From Sphingomonas sp. S2M10 (GTDB lineage: Bacteria > Pseudomonadota > Alphaproteobacteria > Sphingomonadales > Sphingomonadaceae), in assembly GCF_012650175.1 (NCBI RefSeq), contig NZ_JAAILI010000014.1, positions 46,734-110,733 of the forward strand: a stretch of 64,000 bases of DNA. Reading direction: 5' to 3'. The notes beneath the pieces were generated by a model, which saw only the letters and a list, made by a program, of their open reading frames with translations, was not told where the DNA came from and did no database searches. Positions 1 to 10,119 of this stretch are shown piece after piece. The stretch's first letter is position 1. Each line of letters begins with the position of its first letter. The translations under genes and the position numbers were made by a program.

Positions 1-153
1 CTGGTGCTCGGCGCCGAAGGCGAAGGGATGCGCCAGAATACCGAGGCGCATTGCGACGAACTGGCCCGCCTGCCGATCTCGCCCAAGGTGGAAAGCCTGA
101 ACGTGTCGAACGCCGCCGCCGTGGCGCTCTATGCGGTGAACACGCGCGGCTGA
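1..153 (+). CDS. SpoU/TrmH-family RNA 2'-O-methyltransferase, 3' end (partial)
   Basis: Only the last 50 codons lie in the window, ending in TGA at 151-153. The residues start [11 protein letters not shown] and continue to [13 protein letters not shown], which match SpoU motifs 2 and 3: the S-adenosylmethionine-binding knot region with its conserved GxEGxG and SLNVSxAAxxxLY signatures. Family members methylate the 2'-OH of guanosine in 23S rRNA (RlmB) or tRNA. Substrate cannot be told from this fragment, although RlmB is the commonest match for this C-terminus. The start lies left of the window. Confidence 0.85.
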   Translation: MVLGAEGEGMRQNTEAHCDELARLPISPKVESLNVSNAAAVALYAVNTRG

Positions 154-224
154 CCCACGATACGAGAACGGACGGGTGCGATCCGCACCCGCCCGCCCTC
201 TCCACACCCCTTTGGGGATAGGGT

Positions 225-650
225 TCAGCCCAGTTCCCACTCCAGGGCGATCTGGGCCTTGAGCAGCTTGGACACCGGGCAGTTCGCCTCGGCACCCTTG
301 GCGAGCGCCTCGAACTGCTCCTCGCTGATGCCGGGCACTTCGGCGTGCAACTTCAGATCCGAACGGGTGATGGTGAAGCCGTCGCCGTCCTGCTCCAGCT
401 TCACCGCCGCGGTGGTCTCGAGCGTGCCGTCGGTGAAGTCCGCCTGGGCGAGCGCGAAGCTCAGCGCCATGGTGAAGCAGCCGGCATGCGCCGCCGCGAT
501 CAGCTCTTCCGGATTGGTGCCCTTCTCGTCCCCGAAGCGCGTGTTGAAGCTGTAGGGAGTCGCCTCCAGTACGCCCGAAGGGCTGGTCAGCTGGCCTTTG
601 CCCTCCTTGCCGAAGCCGGTGTACCGGGCGGTGGCGGTGCGCGTGGTCAT
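225..650 (-). CDS. osmC: OsmC/Ohr-family peroxiredoxin
   Basis: A 141-aa cytoplasmic thiol peroxidase that reduces organic hydroperoxides. The catalytic-type cysteine sits in AAAHAGCF and the second in ANCPVSKLL, with the helix-capping Glu in NPEELIAAA, the expected OsmC layout. Length fits OsmC (about 140 aa). I chose the ATG at 648-650 because the family N-terminus (TTRTATARYTG) begins there; the frame stays open further upstream but that stretch overlaps a terminator and the next gene. It follows the gene at 703-1113 on the same strand and is probably transcribed separately. Confidence 0.9.
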   Translation of the reverse strand: MTTRTATARYTGFGKEGKGQLTSPSGVLEATPYSFNTRFGDEKGTNPEELIAAAHAGCFTMALSFALAQADFTDGTLETTAAVKLEQDGDGFTITRSDLKLHAEVPGISEEQFEALAKGAEANCPVSKLLKAQIALEWELG

Positions 651-668
651 GGCAGGCTCCTGGAAAAG

Positions 669-698
669 AACGGGCCGGGGAATGGACCCCGGCCCGTT
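669..698 (-). terminator. Intrinsic terminator after the glycine-zipper gene
   Basis: Perfect 12-bp inverted repeat (669-680 and 687-698) with a 6-nt loop, followed on the minus strand by a T-rich tract (TTCTTTTCC). It lies immediately after the stop of the gene ending at 703 and before the osmC start at 650. Confidence 0.85.
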
Positions 699-702
699 GC
701 TA

Positions 703-1113
703 TCACTTGCACGTGACGTTGTTGCGATCGATCGAGCGACCCGCCGCCGCGCCCGCCGCTGCGCCGAGCAGCGTGCCCAGCGTCTGCGATCCACCGGGCG
801 CGATGATGTTGCCGAGCAGGCCGCCGGCGACGCCGCCGACGATCAGGCCGGTCGTGCCGTCGTTGCGGCGGCAATAATAGCGCCCGTCCTGGCCGCGATA
901 GACGCGATCATTCTGCGACAGGCGACGCGCGTGGGCGCGCGGATTGTCGCGATAATAGCGATCGGCATAATAGCCGTTATAGGCCGGATCCGGGCGGTTA
1001 TAGTCGTACTGGCGGTAGCCGCGATCGCCGGCGCTGCCGAGGCCGTAGCCGCCTTCGGTGCAACCGGAAACCAGCGTCGCTGCAGCGACCATGCTCAAAG
1101 CGAAGATGCGCAT
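703..1113 (-). CDS. Glycine-zipper 2TM-domain envelope lipoprotein
   Basis: 136 aa. The N-terminus is a lipoprotein signal with lipobox VSGC (Cys18), so it is probably anchored in the outer membrane. A Tyr/Arg-rich middle (YYADRYYRD) leads to the motif YCRRNDGTTG, then two Gly/Ala-zipper helices (LIVGGVAGGLLGN and LGTLLGAAAGAAAGRS) and a terminal Cys. The fold resembles the 17-kDa antigen/SlyB family, small proteins thought to stabilise the outer membrane; the exact role is unknown. A close paralogue lies at 44469-45005 and a more distant one at 37805-38173. AGGAG precedes the ATG. Confidence 0.8.
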   Translation of the reverse strand: MRIFALSMVAAATLVSGCTEGGYGLGSAGDRGYRQYDYNRPDPAYNGYYADRYYRDNPRAHARRLSQNDRVYRGQDGRYYCRRNDGTTGLIVGGVAGGLLGNIIAPGGSQTLGTLLGAAAGAAAGRSIDRNNVTCK

Positions 1114-1200
1114 CGGGTCTCTCTCCTGATCCCTGTTGGAAGTGCGTGGGCAATGCGCGGCCGCGCGGAAGGTTGCGCGGCCGTGCCGATCCGGGGAGGA

Positions 1201-1692
1201 TCAGGACGGCGCCGCGTCGTTGCGGCGAAGCTCGTCGGCCTGGCCGGCGACCAGCGTCGGAGCCGACCCGCCCGCCAGTGCCGGCGCGAAGGCCTCGCGC
1301 TCATTGGCCGGGATCGACGCGGTGGGATCGGGACGAAACTGCTCGATCGCGCGCTGGCTTCCATCCGGATGGCTGTCGCCCATCAGGTCGGTCGGCACGG
1401 TGCCCGGTTCGGCGGCGGCGCGACGGTTGCGCAGGATGCCGAAGGCGATCGCGCCGATGGCGCCCAGCCCGGTTGCGGCGATCGCTGCGATTCCCGTCCG
1501 ACCCAGCGTCGAGCGCTTCTGGACCTTGGCCGCAGCAGCCGCTGCCTTGGGCGTGCGCTTGGGGCGCGGCTTGGGCGCGGGCTTTGCCGCCGCCGGCTCG
1601 GCCTTGGCGTCGGCCGCCGATGTGGTGGTGGCAGCCTTGGGCGTGCGCTTGCGGGGCGTGGTGGACTTCGGCGTCTTGCTGGCAGTGGCCAT
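1201..1692 (-). CDS. Ala/Lys/Pro-rich basic protein with one membrane segment
   Basis: 163 aa, unrecognised family. Residues 1-60 are a histone-H1-like low-complexity tail with repeated TPK/RTPKA units. A hydrophobic stretch (about residues 68-85, GIAAIAATGLGAIGAIAFGIL) could be a single membrane helix, followed by an Arg-rich stop and a soluble C-terminal part. AAGGAG lies 6 nt before the ATG, so translation is likely. The tail could bind nucleic acid or simply be a charged cytoplasmic region. The protein at 39674-40198 has a comparable composition but no obvious shared domain. Confidence 0.65.
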   Translation of the reverse strand: MATASKTPKSTTPRKRTPKAATTTSAADAKAEPAAAKPAPKPRPKRTPKAAAAAAKVQKRSTLGRTGIAAIAATGLGAIGAIAFGILRNRRAAAEPGTVPTDLMGDSHPDGSQRAIEQFRPDPTASIPANEREAFAPALAGGSAPTLVAGQADELRRNDAAPS

Positions 1693-1760
1693 CGAGATCT
1701 CCTTTCGGTTACGGCACGGTCAACGGGCCGAGGCGCCGGCCTGTTCCGCGCCGCGCACGA

Positions 1761-2222
1761 TCACTGCGCACAGATCCGGGTTCGGCCGTTCACCCAGCAG
1801 CCGTTCTGCAGCGTGACCACGCCGAGCGGGTCCATCGCCTTGTCGTCGTCGGGATCCTGGTTCCAGGTCGCATCCGCCTTGCCGTCGGCGCGGGTGGTGA
1901 CGACGGCGAAGTGCGACTGGGCGGGCTTGCCCGCGCTCCAGGTGTTCAGCGTGTAGCCGCCGTCGCCCATCGGATAGACCTGGCAGCGACCGTCGAGCAG
2001 CGTCTTGCCATCGACCTCGAAGCGGCAGTGCCTGGCGGCGGAATGGGGCACGGTTCCGTCCTCTGCCACCAACATGGTGCTGGGGGACGGCGTCGGGCTG
2101 GGGCGCGCGACGACGGGCCCGTTGGCGATCGCCGTCGCGTTGGTGTCGGCGGCCTGCGGGCTGTTGCAGGCTGCGAGCGGAGCGAGGAGCAGCAGCGTCG
2201 CCGCGATGGAGCGGGTCTTCAC
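1761..2222 (-). CDS. Hypothetical lipoprotein, GTG start
   Basis: 153 aa. A signal sequence (KTRSIAATLLLLAPLAAC) ends in lipobox PLAAC, followed by a Ser/Thr/Pro linker and a C-terminal domain with three cysteines (HCRFEV, GRCQVY, NGCWVN). The GTG at 2220-2222 is chosen because it gives a complete lipoprotein signal; the frame is open much further upstream, but that part overlaps glnD on the other strand and shows no protein-like sequence. Function unknown; sphingomonads carry similar small periplasmic proteins. Confidence 0.7.
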   Translation of the reverse strand: MKTRSIAATLLLLAPLAACNSPQAADTNATAIANGPVVARPSPTPSPSTMLVAEDGTVPHSAARHCRFEVDGKTLLDGRCQVYPMGDGGYTLNTWSAGKPAQSHFAVVTTRADGKADATWNQDPDDDKAMDPLGVVTLQNGCWVNGRTRICAQ

Positions 2223-2397
2223 GGGCAAATGGCGTCTCCGCAAGGGGTTGCGCGCCCTACCCGCGTGACTGCGTTTTGGTTCCCGCGCAGACGGTGAGGC
2301 CAGCAATAGACCCGCCCCCGAAGGGGAGGGGCTTAAATCGTCTTCCCCCCTCCCTTCCCGCGTGAACTTCCCCCCAATTCCTCCTATCTGACTCCCC

Positions 2398-5145
2398 ATG
2401 CCGACCCGCTTCGCTTCCGTTCCCCATCGTCGCGCCCTGATCGACCGCCGCGCCGTCGCCGAGCGCCTCGCCGCGCTGGAGGCGCGCGACACCGCTGCGC
2501 TGCGCCAGGCAGGCGCCACCGAACTCAAGGCGGCGCTCGACGCCGGCCACGCCGAGATCGCGCGCCGCCTCGCCGAGCATCCCTCGCGCGGACTCGAGGC
2601 AGCAGCGGCCGGCGCCTTCCTCACCGACCAGATCCTTCGCCTGCTCTGGGACTTTACCGTCGAGCGGCTCCACCCCAATGCCAACCCCACCGCCGCCGAG
2701 CGGATGACGCTGATCGCGGTGGGCGGCTATGGCCGCGGCGAAATGGCGCCGCATTCGGATATCGATATCGGCTTCCTTACCCCCTGGAAGGTCACCGGCT
2801 GGAGCGAGCAGGTGATCGAATCCATGCTCTATTCGCTGTGGGACATGCGGCTGAAGGTGGGGCATTCGTCCCGCTCGCTGGACGAGATGGTGCGACAGGC
2901 CAAGGCCGACGTCACCGTCTGCACCGCGCTGCTCGAGGCGCGCTACGTTTGGGGCGATACCGAGCTGTATGACGAGGCGGCGAAGCGCTTCAAGGCCGAG
3001 ATCCAGGCCGACAGCGCGCGCGGCTTCATCACTGCCAAGCTGGAAGAGCGCAACGCCCGGCACAAGAAGATGGGCGACAGCCGCTATGTCGTCGAACCCA
3101 ATGTGAAGGAAGGCAAGGGCGGCCTGCGCGACCTCCACACGCTCTTCTGGATCGGCAAGTTCGCCTATAATGTCCGCGAGCCCGCCGAGCTGGTCGAGGC
3201 CGGGCTGCTGACACCCGCGGAGTATCGCCAGTTCCGCCGTGCCGAGAATTTCCTCTGGGCGGTGCGCTGCCAGCTCCACCTGATCACCAACCGCCCCGAG
3301 GACCGCCTCACCTTCGACGTGCAGCGCGAGATCGCCGATCGAATGCGCTTCGCCGATCGGCCGGGCATGTCCAAGGTGGAGCGGTTCATGCGCTATTACT
3401 TCCTCCAGGCGAAGGTGGTGGGCGACCTCACCGGCGTCTTCCTCGCGCATCTCGACGAGAAGTTCGCCGCGCGCGGCCGCCGCTTCGGTTTCCCGGCGCT
3501 GTGGCGCGGACGGCGCAAGCTCAAGGGCTTCGTGCTCGAGCGCGGCCGGCTGGCGCTGCCCCGCGATACCTTCTTCCGCGAGGATCCGGTCCGCCTGATC
3601 GAACTGTTCGCGCTCGCCGACCAGCATGAGGTGGAGATCCACCCGCTCGCGATGCGCGCCGCCGCCCGCGACGCCAAGCTGGTCGACGACGTCCGCAACG
3701 ATCCCCGCGCCAACGCGCTGTTCCTCGACGTGCTCACCTCGAAGCGCGACCCCGAAACGGTGCTGCGCTGGATGAACGAGGCGGGCGTGTTCGGCCGCTT
3801 CGTGCCGGACTTCGGCCGCGTCGTCGCGCAGATGCAGTTCGACATGTACCACCATTATACGGTGGACGAGCATTCGATCCGCGCGATCGGGCTGCTCAGC
3901 AGGATCGAGAAGGGCCAGCTCAAGGAAGACCATCCGCTGGCCAGCGGCATTCTCCACCAGCTCGCCTCGCGGCGTGCGCTCTACGTCGCGGTGCTGCTGC
4001 ACGACATCGCCAAGGGCCGCAGCGGCGACCATTCGATCCTAGGCGCCGAAGTCGCCGAGCGGCTGTGCCCGCGGCTGGGCCTCACCCCCGGCGAGACCGA
4101 GATGGTCGCCTGGCTGGTGCGCTGGCACCTGCTGATGTCCGCCACCGCATTCAAGCGCGACCTGGCCGACTTCAAGACGATCCTCGACTTCACCGCCCAG
4201 GTGCAGAGCGCCGAGCGGCTGCGCATGCTGCTGGCGCTGACCGTGGTCGATATCCGCGCGGTCGGTCCCGGCGTGTGGAACGGCTGGAAGCGCCAGCTGC
4301 TCGGCGGGCTCTATGAAGCCGCCGAGGAAGTGCTGCGGCTCGGCCACAAGCAGCGCGGCCGCACCGAACGGATCGCCGCCAAGCAGGACGAGCTGGGCGC
4401 GGCACTCGGGTGGGAACCGGCAAGGTTCGAGGCGTTCAGGAAGCGCTTCACCGAAAGCTACTGGATTGCCGAGCCGGTCGACGTGCTGGCGCGCAACGCT
4501 GCGATGGTGGCCGAGGCCGGCAACGCGACGCTGCATGTAGAGGCACAGGTCTATCCCGATCGCGGCGCGACGCTGGTAACGGTCTATGCCGCCGACCATC
4601 CCGGCCTGTTCTATCGCATCGCCGGCGCTATCCATGTCGCCGGCGGCAACATCATCGACGCGCGCATCCACACCACGCGCGACGGCATGGCGCTCGACAA
4701 TTTCCTGGTGCAGGACCCGTTCGGCCAGCCGTTCGACGAAGAGGCGCGGCTGAATCGGCTCAAGACCGGCATCGCCGATGCGCTGGCCAACCGGGCACGA
4801 CTTTCCGAGCGGCTCAAGACCAAGGCGCCGGTACGGCCGCGCGCAGATGCCTTTTCGATCGAACCCAATGTGTTCATCGACAACAAGGCATCGAACCGCT
4901 TCACCGTCATCGAAGTGAATGCCCGCGATCGGCCGGCACTGCTCTACAGCCTCGCCAATGCGCTGTTCCAGTCGAAGGTGACGATCCATTCGGCGCATGT
5001 CGCCACCTATGGCGAGCGCGCGGTCGATACCTTCTACCTGACCGACCTGATCGGCGATAAGATCAGCTCGACGTCGCGACTCAAGACGATCGAGCGGCGC
5101 CTGCTGGAAGCCGCGGCCGGCGAGGAGATCGCCCAGGCCGCCTGA
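2398..5145 (+). CDS. glnD: Bifunctional [protein-PII] uridylyltransferase / uridylyl-removing enzyme
   Basis: 915 aa, the usual GlnD length. It senses glutamine and adds or removes UMP on PII proteins, controlling nitrogen assimilation. Domains in order: nucleotidyltransferase with GGYGRGE...HSDID (residues 109-123, metal ligands Asp121/Asp123); linker; HD phosphohydrolase with HDIAK at 535-539 (uridylyl removal); two C-terminal ACT domains at about 726-800 and 835-905 that bind glutamine. No PII gene lies in this window. Start ATG 2398 fits the family; no strong Shine-Dalgarno is seen upstream. Confidence 0.97.
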   Translation: MPTRFASVPHRRALIDRRAVAERLAALEARDTAALRQAGATELKAALDAGHAEIARRLAEHPSRGLEAAAAGAFLTDQILRLLWDFTVERLHPNANPTAAERMTLIAVGGYGRGEMAPHSDIDIGFLTPWKVTGWSEQVIESMLYSLWDMRLKVGHSSRSLDEMVRQAKADVTVCTALLEARYVWGDTELYDEAAKRFKAEIQADSARGFITAKLEERNARHKKMGDSRYVVEPNVKEGKGGLRDLHTLFWIGKFAYNVREPAELVEAGLLTPAEYRQFRRAENFLWAVRCQLHLITNRPEDRLTFDVQREIADRMRFADRPGMSKVERFMRYYFLQAKVVGDLTGVFLAHLDEKFAARGRRFGFPALWRGRRKLKGFVLERGRLALPRDTFFREDPVRLIELFALADQHEVEIHPLAMRAAARDAKLVDDVRNDPRANALFLDVLTSKRDPETVLRWMNEAGVFGRFVPDFGRVVAQMQFDMYHHYTVDEHSIRAIGLLSRIEKGQLKEDHPLASGILHQLASRRALYVAVLLHDIAKGRSGDHSILGAEVAERLCPRLGLTPGETEMVAWLVRWHLLMSATAFKRDLADFKTILDFTAQVQSAERLRMLLALTVVDIRAVGPGVWNGWKRQLLGGLYEAAEEVLRLGHKQRGRTERIAAKQDELGAALGWEPARFEAFRKRFTESYWIAEPVDVLARNAAMVAEAGNATLHVEAQVYPDRGATLVTVYAADHPGLFYRIAGAIHVAGGNIIDARIHTTRDGMALDNFLVQDPFGQPFDEEARLNRLKTGIADALANRARLSERLKTKAPVRPRADAFSIEPNVFIDNKASNRFTVIEVNARDRPALLYSLANALFQSKVTIHSAHVATYGERAVDTFYLTDLIGDKISSTSRLKTIERRLLEAAAGEEIAQAA

Positions 5146-5159
5146 TCGGGGGGAAGGAC

Positions 5160-5543
5160 ATGCCGGTAGTGGGACTTGGCGGCTTTTTCTTTCGGGCGGA
5201 GGATCCGGAGGGGCTGAAAAGCTGGTACCAGGAAATGCTGGGCGTCGGCGGCGGGTGCGGCACCGATGCCAGCGGTCAGGCAAGCCCGTGGTTCTGGTAT
5301 CCCGAACCCGGCGGCGTCATCTTCCAGCCGTTCCAGCCGGACAGCACCTATTACGCCGCGGACAAGCAGGTGATGCTGAACCTGCGGGTGGTCGATCTCG
5401 ACGGGTTGCTGGAGCAGCTCAACGCCGCGGGCGTGGCGATCGAAACGCGCGCCGAGTGGGACACGCCGGAAACCGGCCGCTTCGCCCGCATCCACGATCC
5501 GGAGGGCAATCCGATCGAGCTGTGGGAACCGCCGGCGGAGTAG
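5160..5543 (+). CDS. VOC (glyoxalase/bleomycin-resistance fold) protein
   Basis: 127 aa, one vicinal-oxygen-chelate module: beta-alpha-beta-beta-beta repeats with GLGGFFFRAEDPEGLKSWY at the start and HDPEGNPIELWEP at the end, the classic VOC C-terminal metal-ligand motif. These are small metal-dependent enzymes or binding proteins; the substrate cannot be told from sequence. GGGGGAAGGAC just before the ATG is a good ribosome site. It begins 15 nt after glnD and may be co-transcribed with it. Confidence 0.85.
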   Translation: MPVVGLGGFFFRAEDPEGLKSWYQEMLGVGGGCGTDASGQASPWFWYPEPGGVIFQPFQPDSTYYAADKQVMLNLRVVDLDGLLEQLNAAGVAIETRAEWDTPETGRFARIHDPEGNPIELWEPPAE

Positions 5544-5578
5544 GGTCTAGGGTGGGCGCACCTCCGCCCCACTACCCT

Positions 5579-5677
5579 CGTCATTCCCGCGAAGGCGGGA
5601 ATCCATTTGCCAGGACGCCCGGGGGAGAGAACCGCCGCACCAGCGCCAATGGATCCCCGCCTTCGCGGGGATGACGG
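5579..5677. repeat. Paired REP-like palindromes (copy 1)
   Basis: Two GC-rich hairpins face each other: GTCATTCCCGCGAAGGCGGG at the left and GATCCCCGCCTTCGCGGGGA at the right, about 40 bp apart. A second copy at 12533-12630 has the same arms and the same right-inner sequence (ACCAGCGCCAATGGATCC). This arrangement is the bacterial interspersed REP type common in sphingomonads. Copy 1 lies between the VOC gene and the convergent zincin-like gene. Confidence 0.85.
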
Positions 5678-5697
5678 CTAAGGACGGTGCGCTACGC

Positions 5698-6219
5698 CTA
5701 CCCTGTCCCGAACGGCAGGATCGTCTCCAGCGTCGCCAGCGGCGGCGCTCCCGGCACCGTTGCACCTTGGCGCAACAGGAAGACGTGGCGAACGATCTCC
5801 GCCTGCTGCTCGATGCCGTAGCGCGCCAGCGTCCAGCCCGGCTTGATGCTGTAGTGGTAGCGGCAAAAGGGGTGCCGCCGCAGCACCAGGTTGAGCCCCT
5901 GCTGGTGCTGCCAGACGTGCACGAGTTCGTGGATCAGGTGCCCCTGCAGCCCCAGCCCGGCGGTGGCGAAGCACTCCCGGTAGGCATCGCCCGCCGGATG
6001 GAAGTGGAGATGGCCGCGTGGCGCCATCGTCACATTGCGCGGCTGGAAGGGAAACCATTTCCGCCGGAAGATCCGCACCGGATCGAGGTCGATCGCGCTG
6101 CCGAACACACTCGTCGCGAGCCCTTTTTCCGCAACGGTCAGCGCACGCCCGCCCGACGCACGCAGCGCAGGCGCGGCACCTGCATCGGTTCGATCGCGCG
6201 AAGGGATGGGCGTCGTCAT
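5698..6219 (-). CDS. Zincin-like protein with HELVHVWQHQ motif
   Basis: 173 aa from the ATG at 6217-6219 (frame open to 6276). The centre holds HLIHELVHVWQHQQ, an HExxH zinc-protease-like helix, and a later Glu (GIEQQAEIVRH) could be the third ligand. The motif resembles the DUF4157-type domain of extracellular contractile-injection toxins; similar sphingomonad proteins are often labelled vgr-related. No signal peptide or toxin domain is visible and no injection-system genes lie nearby, so activity and role are unproven. Confidence 0.7.
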   Translation of the reverse strand: MTTPIPSRDRTDAGAAPALRASGGRALTVAEKGLATSVFGSAIDLDPVRIFRRKWFPFQPRNVTMAPRGHLHFHPAGDAYRECFATAGLGLQGHLIHELVHVWQHQQGLNLVLRRHPFCRYHYSIKPGWTLARYGIEQQAEIVRHVFLLRQGATVPGAPPLATLETILPFGTG

Positions 6220-6465
6220 TGAGTCTAGGTGGGCTGCCACGTGCCCAGTGTCAAAGCAGTCGCGCCACTGCGCCAACGATCATCGGCCCCTCGCCTTCGC
6301 CCATAATGGTGACCGACACAATTCTTCAAAATCTTCAATAGAGTGACAATGGAGACATTTGCCTCACCGTTACGGACCAAACATCGCTTACCCAATTTGG
6401 TATGAATAACCGATAAGACAACGTCGGACTTAGCCGACTCCAAATGATTTTGAGAGGATCATACC
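6220..6465. other. AT-richer intergenic region before the AidA/PixA gene
   Basis: About 245 bp, noticeably richer in A and T than its surroundings from 6310 to 6440. It must hold the promoters of two divergent genes. A 5-bp inverted repeat (GTCGG 6423-6427 / CCGAC 6434-6438) lies just before the ribosome site of the right-hand gene. I see no convincing lux box or sigma-70 pair. Confidence 0.5.
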
Positions 6466-6873
6466 GTGGCAACCATCAATATCATGATTCCAATCGACGT
6501 CGAGACCGCGCAATCCACCGCCAGTGGCAATACAATAACGCAGGGCCTGTATATGATCGACACTACAGGCTATCAGGGAACTTCGGAGGGCGGCAGCGAG
6601 CTGACCACGCCATGCCATACCGGCGATGTGCTGGTGTGGACCACCTATCCGATCAATCCCGACGACAATGTCGCGATTTCGGGCTTCACCGGCCAGTGCA
6701 TCGACGATGGCGTGTTCCAGAAGCTGAGCCAGCAGCAGACCCCGGCCGGCGTTCCCTATTGGACCTGCGTGATCAACAACGGCACGGCAGCAGGCACCTA
6801 CCAGTATAGCCTCAACATCAACATGTCGAACAAGACCTATAGCTACGATCCTTTCGTGAATGTCCTCAGCTGA
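6466..6873 (+). CDS. AidA/PixA-family (inclusion body) protein
   Basis: 135 aa. The N-terminus ATINIMIPIDVETA, the central cluster of polar beta-strands and the C-terminal NINMSNKTYSYDPFV match the AidA/PixA family (Pfam inclusion body protein). Family members are PixA, which forms crystalline inclusions in Xenorhabdus, and AidA, a quorum-regulated protein of Burkholderia/Ralstonia; biochemical role unknown. GTG start at 6466 with GAGAGGA 7 nt upstream. It stands alone, with an AT-rich upstream region unlike its neighbours, which suggests its own regulation and possibly transfer. Confidence 0.85.
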   Translation: MATINIMIPIDVETAQSTASGNTITQGLYMIDTTGYQGTSEGGSELTTPCHTGDVLVWTTYPINPDDNVAISGFTGQCIDDGVFQKLSQQQTPAGVPYWTCVINNGTAAGTYQYSLNINMSNKTYSYDPFVNVLS

Positions 6874-6933
6874 CCTTTCTACCGATCCGGGCACGGCCGG
6901 CGCGCGGATGTCCGCTGCCGGCCGTGCCTGGCG

Positions 6934-9090
<2,157 letters not shown>

Positions 9091-9140
9091 TCAAGGGCTC
9101 CCTGAGAATGCGCCCACCCTAGGCAGGCCGGCGCCCCGGC

Positions 9141-9269
9141 TCAAGCAAAGCCGGTAAGCTCGATCGCCCAGGCAAAGGCCGCGAGCGGCGACAGCGCCAG
9201 CAGCGCGGCGATCCACGCGCCGACATCGATGGGCGCGGACCGCCGCGCCCGTTTGGACTTGCGAGACAT
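9141..9269 (-). CDS. Small single-pass membrane protein (42 aa)
   Basis: A 42-codon gene: a very basic N-terminus (SRKSKRARRS) and one hydrophobic helix (VGAWIAALLALSPLAAFAWAI). The ATG at 9267-9269 has an excellent GGAGGA 5 nt upstream, the main reason to accept it. The charge pattern predicts an N-in topology. Family and function unknown. It lies between rplQ and the prolyl oligopeptidase gene on the same strand. Confidence 0.6.
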   Translation of the reverse strand: MSRKSKRARRSAPIDVGAWIAALLALSPLAAFAWAIELTGFA

Positions 9270-9408
9270 GTTGTTCCTCCAGCACCGCCTGCCGAGGCGA
9301 TGCACCCTGTTCGGCGGCGGAAATGGGGAGCGCCGGCGGGTTTGCAAGCGAAACGAAACTTGGGTGGGTGGAAGGGCTTCTAGTCCGCCTCCGCTTGCGG
9401 GAGGGGGC

Positions 9409-9445
9409 GAAGAAAAGAAAAGGGCGGCCGCACCAGCGACCGCCC
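9409..9445 (-). terminator. Intrinsic terminator after rplQ
   Basis: A 9-bp stem (9437-9445 with 9422-9430, one G-U pair) and 6-nt loop, followed on the minus strand by TTTTCTTTTCTTC. It begins about 30 nt after the rplQ stop and closes the ribosomal cluster. Confidence 0.85.
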
Positions 9446-9475
9446 TTCCCTTGTTCATTCCGAACGAAATGCCGA

Positions 9476-9898
9476 TCAGGCGGCTTCGTCGAAATCCTCG
9501 TCCGACATCACCGGACCCGAATCCTGGCCCTTGGCCGAGACATCGCGGTCGACGAACTCGATGATCGCCATCGGCGACGCGTCCGAGGCGCGGATGCCGG
9601 CCTTGATGATGCGGGTATAGCCACCGTTGCGATCGGCATAGCGCGCGGCCAGCACGTCGAACAGCTTCACCAGCTGGGCGTCGTCCATCAGGCGCGCATG
9701 GGCCAGACGACGGTTGGACAGGCCACCCTTCTTGGCGAGGGTGATCAGCTTCTCGACGTACGGGCGCAGTTCCTTCGCCTTGGCGACGGTGGTGGTGATC
9801 TGCTCGTGCTTGATGAGCGCGGCGCTCATGTTGCGGAACAGGGCAATACGGTGAGCCGAGGTACGCTGCAGCTTACGACCGCCTACACGATGGCGCAT
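9476..9898 (-). CDS. rplQ: 50S ribosomal protein bL17
   Basis: 140 aa. The basic N-terminus [16 protein letters not shown] is the conserved 23S rRNA-binding start of bL17, a bacteria-specific protein near the tunnel exit. The C-terminal 20 residues are an acidic tail (SDEDFDEAA), a lineage extension. It is the last gene of the alpha operon, about 220 nt after rpoA, a gap filled with hairpins. Confidence 0.98.
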   Translation of the reverse strand: MRHRVGGRKLQRTSAHRIALFRNMSAALIKHEQITTTVAKAKELRPYVEKLITLAKKGGLSNRRLAHARLMDDAQLVKLFDVLAARYADRNGGYTRIIKAGIRASDASPMAIIEFVDRDVSAKGQDSGPVMSDEDFDEAA

Positions 9899-10025
9899 GG
9901 TGTCTTCCTTCGTTCGTTAAGGGGCCGTTCGACGGAACCCCAGACCAGGCGGTGCGATCAGGGCCACCGCCCAAAACCCTAAGTTTAGAAAGTTTAGGCT
10001 CGCGCAAAACTTCCCTTGCCGGTCC

Positions 10026-10113
10026 GACGCGGCGAAGCCGCGTCGTCGGTCGAGCCGTTGCCGGCTCGCCGGCCGGGCTATCGCCGTCTCGCGGGTAGCT
10101 CGCGCTACCCGCG
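10026..10113 (-). repeat. Three tandem hairpins between rpoA and rplQ
   Basis: Three perfect inverted repeats in under 90 bp: 8-bp stem 10026-10033/10037-10044 with GAA-type loop; 7-bp stem 10051-10057/10062-10068; 9-bp stem 10090-10098/10105-10113. None is followed by a T tract on the minus strand, so they look like RNA-processing or stability elements rather than terminators. Confidence 0.75.
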
Positions 10114-10119
10114 TGCGGC

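Noticed and set aside
2257..5283. Long open frames antisense to glnD
   Set aside because: Same reason: GC-rich shadow with no ribosome site and no recognisable domain.
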